Assembly (NCBI RefSeq): GCF_004364245.1
Contig: NZ_SOAV01000002.1
Location: 496,001-560,000, forward strand
From: Streptomyces sp. BK208
GTDB taxonomy: Bacteria > Actinomycetota > Actinomycetes > Streptomycetales > Streptomycetaceae
Direction of reading: 5' to 3'
Length of the DNA stretch: 64,000 bases
A program made the position numbers and the translations under genes. The notes under the pieces were generated by a model. That model had not been told where the DNA came from. It searched no databases and was given only the letters and a program-made list of their open reading frames with translations. Shown here in pieces: positions 56,384 to 64,000 of this stretch (positions within the stretch are counted from its first letter, which is position 1; the number at the start of each line of letters is the position of its first letter).

Positions 56384-57382
56384 ATGCCCCTGCCCAAAGC
56401 TGAACTGCACCTCCACATCGAAGGCACCCTGGAACCCGAGCTGGCCTTCGCGCTGGCCGCCCGCAACGGCGTGTCCCTGCCGTACGCGGACGAGGACGCG
56501 CTGCGCGAGGCGTACCGCTTCGAGGACCTCCAGTCCTTCCTGAACCTGTACTACGAGCTGATGGCCGTCCTGCGCACCGAGCGGGACTTCGAGGACCTCG
56601 CGAACGCCTACCTCGCCCGCGCCGCCGCACAGGGCGTGCGGCACGCCGAGATCTTCTTCGACCCGCAGGCCCACCTCGCCCGGGGCGTGGAGATGGGCAC
56701 GGTCGTGGAGGGGCTGTGGCGGGCGCTCGGCAGCAGCCGCGAGAACCACGGGGTCTCCACCCGGCTGATCCTCTGCTTCCTGCGCGACGAGTCCGCCGCG
56801 TCGGCCCTGGAGACACTGGACGCCGCCAAGCCGTACCTCGACCGCATCACCGGAGTCGGCCTGGACTCCGCCGAGGTCGGTCATCCGCCGGTGAAGTTCC
56901 GCGAGGTGTACGAGGCCGCCGCCGCCCTCGGGCTGCACCGGGTCGCGCACGCCGGCGAGGAGGGGCCGCCCGCGTACGTCGTCGAGGCCCTCGACGTCCT
57001 CGGCGTCGAGCGGATCGACCACGGGCTGCGCTCGGTGGAGGACCCGGCGCTGGTCGAGCGGCTGGTGCGCGAGCGCGTCCCGCTCACCCTGTGCCCGCTG
57101 TCCAACGTGCGGCTGCGCACGGTCGACACCCTCGCCGACCACCCGCTGCCCGCGATGCTCGAAGCGGGCCTGATGTGCACGGTCAACTCCGACGACCCCG
57201 CCTACTTCGGCGGCTACGCGGGCGACAACTTCGACGCCGTGCGCGAGGCCCTCGGCCTCACCGGCGAGCGGCTGCGCGAGCTGGCCCGCAACTCGTTCCT
57301 CGCCTCCTTCCTGGAGGACGACGAGGAGCTGCGGGCGCGGTACCTCGCGGAGGTCGACGCGTACGAGTTCCCCGCCGCGTAG
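56384..57382 (+). CDS. Adenine deaminase (adenosine-deaminase-like fold)
   Basis: 332 residues of the amidohydrolase family. Zinc ligands lie in ELHLHIEG (H9, H11), HAGEEG (H189) and NSDDPAYFGG (D270/D271). The EGTLEPEL, SEVGHPP and AHAGEEGPP blocks match the type 2 adenine deaminase group (Pseudomonas PA0148-like, from memory) rather than true adenosine deaminases, whose first motif reads H-x-D-G. It would convert adenine to hypoxanthine in purine salvage. TACGAT (56372-56377) lies 6 bases before the ATG, suggesting a leaderless start. The GTG at 56360 overlapping the rnz stop is a weaker choice. Confidence 0.85.
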   Translation: MPLPKAELHLHIEGTLEPELAFALAARNGVSLPYADEDALREAYRFEDLQSFLNLYYELMAVLRTERDFEDLANAYLARAAAQGVRHAEIFFDPQAHLARGVEMGTVVEGLWRALGSSRENHGVSTRLILCFLRDESAASALETLDAAKPYLDRITGVGLDSAEVGHPPVKFREVYEAAAALGLHRVAHAGEEGPPAYVVEALDVLGVERIDHGLRSVEDPALVERLVRERVPLTLCPLSNVRLRTVDTLADHPLPAMLEAGLMCTVNSDDPAYFGGYAGDNFDAVREALGLTGERLRELARNSFLASFLEDDEELRARYLAEVDAYEFPAA

Positions 57383-57398
57383 CGTCTTCGCGGCGGGC

Positions 57399-58754
57399 TC
57401 AGCCCGTCCCGGACCCCGGCGCGGCCGCCGCCTGCCGGGGTCCCGCCGTGTCGTAGGCACCCTGCACGGCCACCGCCGGGGCCTCCACCTCGATCTCGAC
57501 GACCGGCTGCTCGACGGCGCCCACCTCCGGCACGGCACCGCTCGGCGTACCCGTGGCGGCCGCGACCAGCGCCGCCGGGGTGCCGCCGCGGCGGCGGATC
57601 GCGCCGGGCAGCAGCGGCCGCCCGCCGGTGTGCAGGGCGACGGCGGTCATCGGCGCGGCGACCAGCAGCAGCCCCGCGCCGAGCACCAGGCCCATGACGG
57701 GATAGCCGGCCTGCGCCGACAGCACGCTGCCGGTCAGTGGCCCGGCCGCGGTGCCCAGCGAGGAGGCCGAGCCGACGAGCACCGCCCACCGGCCCCGCGG
57801 GTCGAGCGAGGCGGCGAGGCCGATCAGGTACGACAGCACGACCGGGTAGACGGTGTTCCACGCGATCTCGCCGGTCGCGAAGGCCGCCGGGGTCGTCGCG
57901 GACGCGCTCACCACGATGCAGCCCGCGATGAGCACGGTGCCGGCGCCGACCGGCATCGCCCGCCCCAGCCGGGGGCCGAGCGCGCCGGCCCCGAGGACGC
58001 CCAGCAGGCCCGCACCCAGCGCGACGGCGAAGACGACCCCGAGGGTGGCGTCGCCCAGACCGGCCTGCGTCAGACCGATCCGGCCGCTGACACCCCACAG
58101 GGAGTTCTGCGCGAGGGACCAGCACAGCACCGTGGAGGCGAGGACCAGCCCCGAACGGCGATGGGGGAGCGGGGTGCCGGTGCCGGCACCGGCGCCGTGC
58201 GCGGCCGGGGCGTCGGACGCCGCGCCGGGCAGCCGGGCGGTGAACGGCCACACCGCCAGCGCGGTCAGGGCGATCGCCGCGAGCGGCAGCCCGTGCGCCC
58301 GGCCGAGGTGGGGCACCGTCAGGTACACCGCGCCCGCCAGGGCGGACACGCTCAACAGGCCCAGCGTGGACGCCCGGTGCGGGTCGCGCTCGGCAGCGAT
58401 GCGGGTGGCGGCGACGGTCGTGGCCGTCCCCGACCCGAAACCGCCCACGACCGCGCCGGCGACGACCGCCGGGACGGCGGTCGTGAGCGCGGCGGCGCCG
58501 TAACCGAGGAAGGCCAGCGCGAGCCCGAGGCGGGCCAGCGTCCGCGCGCCGGCCGACTGGACCCGGGAGGCCAGCAGGAAGCCCGCGGTCGCCGAACTCA
58601 GCAGCAGGGCGCTGCCGACGGCGCCCGCCTGCGTGGTGGACAGCGGGAGACCGGTGTCGAGCCGGCCGACGGTGGTGGGCAGCAGATAGGGAGGCAGGTA
58701 CCCGGCCGTGAAAAGGGCGACGAGGGGCCAGGGTGTGGTGCGGGGGGCGAACAC
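57399..58754 (-). CDS. MFS transporter (drug or metabolite exporter)
   Basis: 451 residues with about 12 transmembrane helices of the major facilitator superfamily (ALFTAGYLPPYLLP, GAVVGGFGSGTATTVAATRIA, AVALGAGLLGVLGAGALG). The C-terminal 60 residues are soluble and Val/Glu/Ala-rich. The frame could extend to TTG 58835, but GTG 58754 with GGGA seven bases upstream and the first helix soon after is preferred. A CRP-like palindrome lies upstream. Convergent with the adenine deaminase, with only 16 bases between stops. Substrate unknown. Confidence 0.82.
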   Translation of the reverse strand: MFAPRTTPWPLVALFTAGYLPPYLLPTTVGRLDTGLPLSTTQAGAVGSALLLSSATAGFLLASRVQSAGARTLARLGLALAFLGYGAAALTTAVPAVVAGAVVGGFGSGTATTVAATRIAAERDPHRASTLGLLSVSALAGAVYLTVPHLGRAHGLPLAAIALTALAVWPFTARLPGAASDAPAAHGAGAGTGTPLPHRRSGLVLASTVLCWSLAQNSLWGVSGRIGLTQAGLGDATLGVVFAVALGAGLLGVLGAGALGPRLGRAMPVGAGTVLIAGCIVVSASATTPAAFATGEIAWNTVYPVVLSYLIGLAASLDPRGRWAVLVGSASSLGTAAGPLTGSVLSAQAGYPVMGLVLGAGLLLVAAPMTAVALHTGGRPLLPGAIRRRGGTPAALVAAATGTPSGAVPEVGAVEQPVVEIEVEAPAVAVQGAYDTAGPRQAAAAPGSGTG

Positions 58755-58873
58755 GGGCGTTCCCAGGGCATGCGAAAGGGACGGTGGGGAGAAGAGGGGG
58801 GCGACGACCGTCGACTGACAGGAACGCGCGGGCAATTTGTATCAAGCGCGGGGAGGCGCACAGAAGCCGGGAC

Positions 58874-58893
58874 TATGTGATCTGGGTCACATA
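58874..58893. promoter_or_regulatory. CRP-like palindrome upstream of the MFS gene
   Basis: TATGTGA-tctggg-TCACATA is a perfect 7-bp inverted repeat with a 6-base spacer, containing the CRP/FNR-family core TGTGA-N6-TCACA. Streptomyces Crp recognises GTG-N6-CAC (from memory). It lies about 120 bases upstream of the MFS start and 38 bases past the IclR gene end, so it most plausibly controls the transporter. Confidence 0.6.
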
Positions 58894-58930
58894 CCCGTTT
58901 GGGGGTCGGAAGGCTGGGTAGCAGCGGGCG

Positions 58931-59728
58931 CTAACGCCAGTGCACCGAGCCGCTCCCGGCCGGAATCGTCGCCTCCAGTTTGCCCCTGATCTCCCGCATC
59001 ACCGCCACGATGCGCGCCTCGTGATCCGGCGTCAGCCGGGCCACCGGCACCGAGCAGCTGACCGCGTCCAGGGCGGGGACCTCGTAGCGCAGGGCGAAGC
59101 CGAAGCCGACGATGCCCGTCACGCCCTCCTCCCGGTCGACCGAGTAGCCGCGCTCCCGCGTCCGGGCGAGGTCGGCCGCCAGGGACTCGCGGGTGGTGTG
59201 GGTGTTCGGGGTGAGCGCCTCGTACGGGCCGTCCGGCAGCTCCGCGTCCGGCCGCTCCGCGAGCAGCGCCTTGCCCAGCGCGCCCACGTGGGCGGGCAGC
59301 CGGCGCCCCACCCTGCTGATCGTGCGCAGATATTCGTGCGACTCGCGCGTGGCCAGGTAGGCCACGTCGTGCCCGTCGAGCCGCCCCAGGTGGACCGTCT
59401 CGCCCAGCGTCTGGGACGCCTCGTCGAGGAACGGCCGCGCCGCCCGCACCCGCGGGTCCGAGTCGAGGTAGCTGGTGCCGGTGAGCAGGGCGTGGATGCC
59501 GATGCCGTAGAGGGAGCCGGTGACGTCGGTGCGCACCCAGCCGCGGGAGATCAGGGTCTGCAGCAGCGCGTACATCGAGCTGCGCGGCACACCCAGCTCG
59601 TCCGCCAGTTCCTGGAGGCGTGCCGGGCGGTCCCCGCGCGTGGCGAGCACCTCCAGCAGCTCCACCGTGCGCGCCGCGGACTTCACCTCGCGGACGCCGC
59701 CCGCCGTCGCGTCCCCAGTCTCCGACAT
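58931..59728 (-). CDS. IclR-family regulator of the glucarate operon
   Basis: 265 residues from ATG 59728. The N-terminal helix-turn-helix reads SAARTVELLEVLATRGDRPARLQELADELGVPRSSMYALLQTLISRGWV, and the C-terminal IclR effector domain contains GETVHLGRLDGHDVAYLA, LPAHVGALGKALLA and SCSVPVARL. IclR proteins usually sense an organic acid or sugar acid. Divergent orientation to kdgD with a dyad over its start site indicates it controls glucarate catabolism, probably as a repressor released by D-glucarate or a product. Confidence 0.88.
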   Translation of the reverse strand: MSETGDATAGGVREVKSAARTVELLEVLATRGDRPARLQELADELGVPRSSMYALLQTLISRGWVRTDVTGSLYGIGIHALLTGTSYLDSDPRVRAARPFLDEASQTLGETVHLGRLDGHDVAYLATRESHEYLRTISRVGRRLPAHVGALGKALLAERPDAELPDGPYEALTPNTHTTRESLAADLARTRERGYSVDREEGVTGIVGFGFALRYEVPALDAVSCSVPVARLTPDHEARIVAVMREIRGKLEATIPAGSGSVHWR

Positions 59729-59759
59729 GGGCCGATCGTAATCGGAGCTGCCCGACCCA

Positions 59760-59823
59760 TTGACGCCCACCGGTCACGTCTCTAATCTCCATCTCCATAC
59801 GTAGACGCCATCTACATACGGAG
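59760..59823 (+). promoter_or_regulatory. kdgD promoter with overlapping IclR-type operator
   Basis: TTGACG (59760-59765) and TAATCT (59783-59788) are separated by 17 bases, giving a start point at about 59795. Over it lies an inverted repeat: CTCCATACGTAGA (59793-59805), spacer cgcca, and TCTACATACGGAG (59811-59823), complementary at 11 of 13 positions. The last bases GGAG also serve as the kdgD ribosome site. A regulator bound here would block transcription, as expected of IclR-type repression. Confidence 0.8.
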
Positions 59824-59826
59824 ACA

Positions 59827-60876
59827 GTGAGGGCAGTGGAGACGACGAGTGAGGGCCCCGGCCCCGACGCCCCGACCAGCGCCGGCACCGGCACCGGCAT
59901 CAGCACCAGCAGCGGCTCCGACGGCTTCGCCGACGGCGACGCCGACCGGGCGACCGTCGTCCGGCGGCTGCGGGAAGGCATGGCGGTGAGCGTGCTGTCC
60001 TTCCCGCTGACCAGCTTCCACGAGGACGGCTCCCTCGACGCCGACGGCTACCGCGCCCACGTCGCCGACCGGCTCGCCGCCGGACCCGGCGCCCTCTTCC
60101 CCGCCTGCGGCACCGGCGAGTTCTTCTCCCTGGACGAGGACGAGTACCGGCGGGTCGTGACCATCGCCGTCGAGGAGACGGCCGGCCGGGTGCCCGTGGT
60201 CGCCGGGACCGGGTACGGCTGGGCGCAGGCCCTGCGGTTCGCCCGCATCGCCGAGGAGGCCGGCGCCGACGCGCTCCTCGTCATGCCGCACTACCTCACG
60301 CCCGCCCCGCAGGACGGACTCGTCGCACAGGTGGAGCGGATCGCCGCCGGGACCCGGCTGCCGCTGATCGCCTACCAGCGCGGCCAGGTCGCCTACACCG
60401 CCGAGACCGTCCGGCGCCTGGCCGCCGTCCCCGGCGTCATCGGCCTCAAGGACGGCCACAGCGACCTGGACCGCCTCCAGCGCACGGTCCTCGCCGCCCC
60501 CGGGGACTTCCTGTTCTTCAACGGCGCCGCCACCGCCGAGGTCCAGGCCCGCGCCTACGCCGCCGTCGGCGTCCCCGCCTACTCCTCCGCCGTCCACGCC
60601 TTCGCCCCCGAGATCGCGAACGCCTTCCTCACCGCCCTGCGCGCCGGCGACCACGGCACGGTCGACAAGCTGCTGCGCGACTTCTACGTGCCCTTCGTCG
60701 AACTGCGCGACCGCGCCCCCGGCTACGGGGTGTCGCTCGTGAAGGCCGCCGCCCGGCTGCGCGGCTGCCCCGTCGGCCCCGTCCGCGCCCCGCTCACCGA
60801 CCCCAGCGCCGCCGAACTGGCCGAACTGAAGACCCTGCTCGCCACCGGACTCGACCTCGTAGGAGCCACCCTGTGA
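59827..60876 (+). CDS. kdgD: 5-dehydro-4-deoxyglucarate dehydratase
   Basis: 349 residues of the dihydrodipicolinate synthase superfamily. FPACGTGEFFSLDEDEY, LIAYQR and the Schiff-base lysine K208 in GLKDG identify KdgD, which dehydrates and decarboxylates 5-dehydro-4-deoxy-D-glucarate to 2-oxoglutarate semialdehyde. A 50-residue Gly/Ser/Thr/Asp extension precedes the catalytic domain. The start is GTG 59827 or GTG 59836; the spacing from GGAG is short for the first. Its stop overlaps the gudD start (GTGA). Confidence 0.9.
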   Translation: MRAVETTSEGPGPDAPTSAGTGTGISTSSGSDGFADGDADRATVVRRLREGMAVSVLSFPLTSFHEDGSLDADGYRAHVADRLAAGPGALFPACGTGEFFSLDEDEYRRVVTIAVEETAGRVPVVAGTGYGWAQALRFARIAEEAGADALLVMPHYLTPAPQDGLVAQVERIAAGTRLPLIAYQRGQVAYTAETVRRLAAVPGVIGLKDGHSDLDRLQRTVLAAPGDFLFFNGAATAEVQARAYAAVGVPAYSSAVHAFAPEIANAFLTALRAGDHGTVDKLLRDFYVPFVELRDRAPGYGVSLVKAAARLRGCPVGPVRAPLTDPSAAELAELKTLLATGLDLVGATL

Positions 60877-62168
60877 CCGCCGACCTCACCATCACGGCCG
60901 TTCACCTCACGCCGATCCTCGTCGCGGACCCGCCGCTGCTCAACACCCAGGGCGTGCACCAGCCGTACACCCCGCGCCTGATCATCGAGGTCGAGACCGC
61001 CGACGGGATCTCCGGCGTCGGGGAGACCTACGGCGACGCCAAGTACCTGGAGCTGGCACGCCCGTTCGCCGACAAGCTGGTGGGGCGTCAGGTGAGCGAT
61101 CTGAACGGGCTGTTCGTCCTCGCCGACGAGGTCGCCGTCGACGACTCCCGGGTCTCGGGACAGGTCGACGTGGGCGGGCTGCGCGGCGTCCAGACCGCCG
61201 ACAAGCTGCGCCTGTCCGTCGTCTCCGGCTTCGAGGTCGCCTGCCTCGACGCCCTCGGCAAGGCGCTCGGCCTGCCCGTGCACGCGCTGCTGGGCGGCAA
61301 GGTCCGGGACGCCGTCGAGTACAGCGCCTACCTCTTCTACAAGTGGGCCGAACACCCCGAGGGCGTGGCGGGCGAGAAGGACGACTGGGGCGCCGCCGTC
61401 GACCCGGCCGGCGTGGTCGAGCAGGCCCGCACCTTCACCGAGCGGTACGGCTTCACCTCCTTCAAGCTCAAGGGCGGCGTCTTCCCGCCCGACGAGGAGA
61501 TCGCCGCGATCAGGGCACTCGCCGAGGCGTTCCCCGGCCACCCCCTGCGCCTCGACCCCAACGGGGCCTGGTCCGTGGAGACCTCGTTGCGGGTCGCCGC
61601 CGAACTCGGGGACGTCCTGGAGTACCTGGAGGACCCCGCGCTCGGCACCCCGGCCATGGCCGAGGTCGCCGCCGGGACGGAGGTGCCGCTCGCGACCAAC
61701 ATGTGCGTGACGACGTTCGCCGAGATCCGGGAGGCGTTCACCAAGGGCGCCGTGCAGGTCGTGCTCTCCGACCACCACTACTGGGGCGGGCTGCGCAACA
61801 CCCAGCAACTCGCCGCCGTCTGCCGCACCTTCGGCGTCGGAGTGTCCATGCACTCCAACACCCACCTCGGCATCAGCCTCGCCGCCATGACCCATGTGGC
61901 GGCCACCGTGCCGAACCTCCACCACGCCTGCGACTCCCACTACCCCTGGCAGTCCGAGGACGTGCTCACCGAACGGCTCACCTTCGACGGCGGCAAGGTC
62001 GCCGTCTCCGACGCCCCCGGTCTCGGTGTCGAACTCGACCGCGACAAGCTCGCGTTCCTCCACCGGCGCTGGCTCGACGACGACGGCACCCTCCGCGACC
62101 GCGACGACGCCGCCGCGATGCGGGTCGCCGACCCCGCGTGGGTCACCCCGCCCGTCCCCCGTTGGTGA
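60873..62168 (+). CDS. gudD: Glucarate dehydratase
   Basis: 431 residues of the enolase superfamily. Catalytic residues are in order: FKLKGG (K198, K200), the metal ligands in LDPNGAW and YLEDP, ATNMC, and the general base in MHSNTHLG (H327, H331). It dehydrates D-glucarate to 5-dehydro-4-deoxyglucarate, the KdgD substrate. GTG start overlapping the kdgD stop, so the two are translationally coupled. Confidence 0.93.
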   Translation: MTADLTITAVHLTPILVADPPLLNTQGVHQPYTPRLIIEVETADGISGVGETYGDAKYLELARPFADKLVGRQVSDLNGLFVLADEVAVDDSRVSGQVDVGGLRGVQTADKLRLSVVSGFEVACLDALGKALGLPVHALLGGKVRDAVEYSAYLFYKWAEHPEGVAGEKDDWGAAVDPAGVVEQARTFTERYGFTSFKLKGGVFPPDEEIAAIRALAEAFPGHPLRLDPNGAWSVETSLRVAAELGDVLEYLEDPALGTPAMAEVAAGTEVPLATNMCVTTFAEIREAFTKGAVQVVLSDHHYWGGLRNTQQLAAVCRTFGVGVSMHSNTHLGISLAAMTHVAATVPNLHHACDSHYPWQSEDVLTERLTFDGGKVAVSDAPGLGVELDRDKLAFLHRRWLDDDGTLRDRDDAAAMRVADPAWVTPPVPRW

Positions 62169-62207
62169 GTCGCCCACCCCCTTCCCCTGCCACGACCGGA
62201 GCCGCTC

Positions 62208-63623
62208 GTGTCCGCAGTGCCCCCCGCCCCCGAAGTGCAGCACCCACCCGCCGTCCAGTCCGCCGTCCGCAAGATCTTCCGCCGCGTGGTCCCCCTCTTC
62301 TTCGTCATGTTCGTGGCGAACTACATGGACCGCGTCAACCTCGGCTTCGCCCAGGACGAGCTGCGGGCCGACGTGGGTCTGTCGGCCGCCGCGTTCGGCC
62401 TCGGCGCCGGCATCTTCTTCATCGCGTACGCCCTCTTCGAAGTCCCCTCCAACATGCTCATGGAGCGGTTCGGGGCCAAGGTGTGGCTCACCCGCATCAT
62501 GATCAGCTGGGGCGTCGTCGCCACCGCCATGGCCTTCGTCGACAGCGTCGGGATGTTCTACGCCCTGCGCTTCCTCCTCGGGGTCGCCGAGGCCGGTTTC
62601 TTCCCCGCGGTCATCTACTACTTCAGCCGCTGGCTGCCCGACTCCCACCGGGGCCGCGCCACGTCCGTCTTCCTCATGGGCTCCGGCACCGCGACCGTCG
62701 TCGTCGGCCCGGTCTCCGGGGCGCTGCTGGAGCTGCACGGCCTCTGGGGCCACTCCGGCTGGCAGTGGATGTTCTTCGTCGAGGGCGTCTTCTCCGTCGT
62801 CCTCGGCTTCGTCGTCTACCGCTTCCTCGACTCCGGCATCGAGCAGGCGACCTGGCTCACCGACGAGGAGAAGACCGGCCTGACCGCCGTCATCGACGCC
62901 GAACAGGACGCCCGGGACGAGCGGCGCGGCGAGAAGGCGGCCAAGGTCTCCCGCTGGAAACTGCTGGCCGACCCGCAGATGCTCCTCTTCCTGTGGATCT
63001 ACTTCGCCATCAACGTCGCCCTGTACGCGGTCACGTTCTGGCTGCCGTCGATCGTGGACGACATCGGCGGCCTCAGCGACTTCCAGGTCGGACTGCTCAC
63101 CTCCGTGCCGTGGATCTGCGCGATCGGCGCGCTGTACGTCAGCGGGCGGATCTCGGACCGCATCGGCAAGCGCCGTCCCGTCCTGATCACCCTGCTCCTG
63201 CTCGGCGGCTGCGGCACCCTGCTGGCCGTGTTCGTCTCGCCCTGGGTGGGGCTCGGCGCGCTGTGCCTGGCCGCCATGGGCTTCAAACCGGCCTCCCCGG
63301 TCTTCTGGACCATCCCGCAGAGCTACCTCGACGCACGGGCCGCCGCCCCCGGGATCGCGCTCGTCAACTCCATCGGCAACCTCGGCGGGTTCGTCGCCCC
63401 CACGGCCTTCGGCATCATCGAGGACTCGACCGGCTCCACCAAGGGCGGCCTGGTCGGCCTCACCGTCGTCGGCTTCCTGGCCGCGCTGAGCGTCCTGCTG
63501 GTGCGCGGCGGCGGACGCAACGACCGCGTCCGCGCCCGCCCGGCGAAGACCCCCGCCGCACCGGCGTCCGAGACCCCTCCGGGCGCGGCCCGCAGCGCGC
63601 GTCAGGGCCCCGCCCCGGCCTGA
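62208..63623 (+). CDS. MFS sugar-acid transporter, probably D-glucarate uptake
   Basis: 471 residues with about 12 transmembrane helices of the anion:cation symporter branch (ACS). NYMDRVNLGFA, RFLLGVAEAGFFPAVIYY and PQSYLDARAAAPGIALVNSIGNLGGF are typical of GudP/ExuT-like permeases. Following gudD by 39 bases with CCGGAG before the GTG, it is probably the glucarate importer. The C-terminal 60 residues are Arg/Ala/Pro-rich cytosol. Confidence 0.85.
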   Translation: MSAVPPAPEVQHPPAVQSAVRKIFRRVVPLFFVMFVANYMDRVNLGFAQDELRADVGLSAAAFGLGAGIFFIAYALFEVPSNMLMERFGAKVWLTRIMISWGVVATAMAFVDSVGMFYALRFLLGVAEAGFFPAVIYYFSRWLPDSHRGRATSVFLMGSGTATVVVGPVSGALLELHGLWGHSGWQWMFFVEGVFSVVLGFVVYRFLDSGIEQATWLTDEEKTGLTAVIDAEQDARDERRGEKAAKVSRWKLLADPQMLLFLWIYFAINVALYAVTFWLPSIVDDIGGLSDFQVGLLTSVPWICAIGALYVSGRISDRIGKRRPVLITLLLLGGCGTLLAVFVSPWVGLGALCLAAMGFKPASPVFWTIPQSYLDARAAAPGIALVNSIGNLGGFVAPTAFGIIEDSTGSTKGGLVGLTVVGFLAALSVLLVRGGGRNDRVRARPAKTPAAPASETPPGAARSARQGPAPA

Positions 63624-63703
63624 CGCTCCGAACCCGAACACCGTCGCCCCGCCGACGGCGTGGTGCACACTGGCCTGATCCGCACCATGCCAGGGAGCGC
63701 ACC

Positions 63704-64000
63704 GTGACCGCCTCCACCGAGTCCACCGCGTCCGGGTCCCCCGCCTCCGGGGCCACCGCGTCCGACGTGCCCGAGACGCCCGTCCTGCCCGCCGACGAGA
63801 GAACGCACCGCCACGCCCAGGGCGAGGGAGCGCGCCGCCGCCCCGAGGTCGATCCCCTCGCCGCCCTGCGCGTCCCGCAGGACCCGCCCTGGGACGTGTA
63901 CCTGACGGGCACGGTCTTCCTCGACGTCGTCTTCACCGGGCTCGACTCCGCCCCCGTGCGGGGCACCGAGTCCTGGGCCCGCGGGATGGGGTCGAGCCCC
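63704..64000 (+). CDS. PfkB-family carbohydrate kinase, C-terminus cut by window edge
   Basis: 99 residues are visible from GTG 63704 (GGGAG seven bases upstream). The first 60 residues are a disordered Thr/Ser/Ala/Glu tail. The kinase fold then begins with DPPWDVYLTGTVFLDVVFTGL and PVRGTESWARGMGSSP, an N-terminus typical of PfkB sugar kinases of unknown substrate in Streptomyces. It continues beyond the window. A small hairpin (CCGTCG/CGACGG) lies between it and the transporter, so it may not belong to the glucarate operon. Confidence 0.75.
   Translation, partial: MTASTESTASGSPASGATASDVPETPVLPADERTHRHAQGEGARRRPEVDPLAALRVPQDPPWDVYLTGTVFLDVVFTGLDSAPVRGTESWARGMGSSP

Noticed and set aside
57399..58835. 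TTG 58835 as start of the MFS gene
   Set aside because: Needs a rare start and gives a nonconserved N-terminus; GTG 58754 is closer to the first membrane helix.
60723..63668. A 981-codon minus-strand frame across the glucarate genes
   Set aside because: The opposite strand encodes kdgD, gudD and a transporter with intact motifs.

Overview
The window is a high-GC actinobacterial chromosome segment, almost certainly Streptomyces. The evidence is the very high G+C, frequent GTG starts, start codons placed 6-8 bases after -10-like hexamers, no in-frame TTA codon noticed in any gene accepted here, and a gene order that from memory follows the S. coelicolor core chromosome around SCO2540-SCO2592. 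It is mostly conserved housekeeping DNA. No prophage, insertion sequence or CRISPR array was seen. Both ends cut genes.

Region 1 (1-18 kb) concerns cell-envelope polymers. Three minus-strand proteins carry CDP-glycerol glycerophosphotransferase-type domains; two have an N-terminal GT2 glycosyltransferase and one is a membrane protein. They precede proB, a small unknown protein and proA. Then come two membrane proteins sharing an N-terminal motif, an M48 membrane peptidase, two single-span mini-proteins, nadD, a divergent LytR-CpsA-Psr protein (PdtA-like), rsfS and a histidine phosphatase. In S. coelicolor this neighbourhood is linked to spore-wall synthesis and wall glycopolymer attachment (from memory).

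Region 2 (19-23 kb): two identical tRNA-Ala(GGC) genes flank two tiny zinc-ribbon proteins. A minus-strand operon follows, encoding a cytochrome b-like membrane protein and a NuoF-like protein fused to a [3Fe-4S]-type ferredoxin. This operon is the least explained metabolic unit in the window.

Region 3 (23-39 kb): leuS sits behind a 12-residue leucine leader peptide and an attenuator hairpin. Then come a coiled-coil membrane protein, a DegV protein, comEA-comEC, an endolysin-like amidase, a YceI protein behind an unusual folded leader, holA, rpsT (minus) and lepA.

Region 4 (39-51 kb): a long-chain acyl-CoA synthetase, a kinase-GAF-PP2C regulator, hemW, a DUF3097 protein, a metallo-beta-lactamase-fold hydrolase, and the heat-shock pair hrcA-dnaJ behind a perfect CIRCE operator. 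A nitronate monooxygenase overlapping rsmE and a small lipoprotein follow.

Region 5 (51-64 kb): a tricorn-type protease, a HIT protein, RNase Z, adenine deaminase and an MFS exporter. The last unit is a D-glucarate catabolic operon (kdgD-gudD-transporter) read divergently from an IclR regulator, with a clear promoter and overlapping operator. A PfkB sugar kinase is cut by the right edge.
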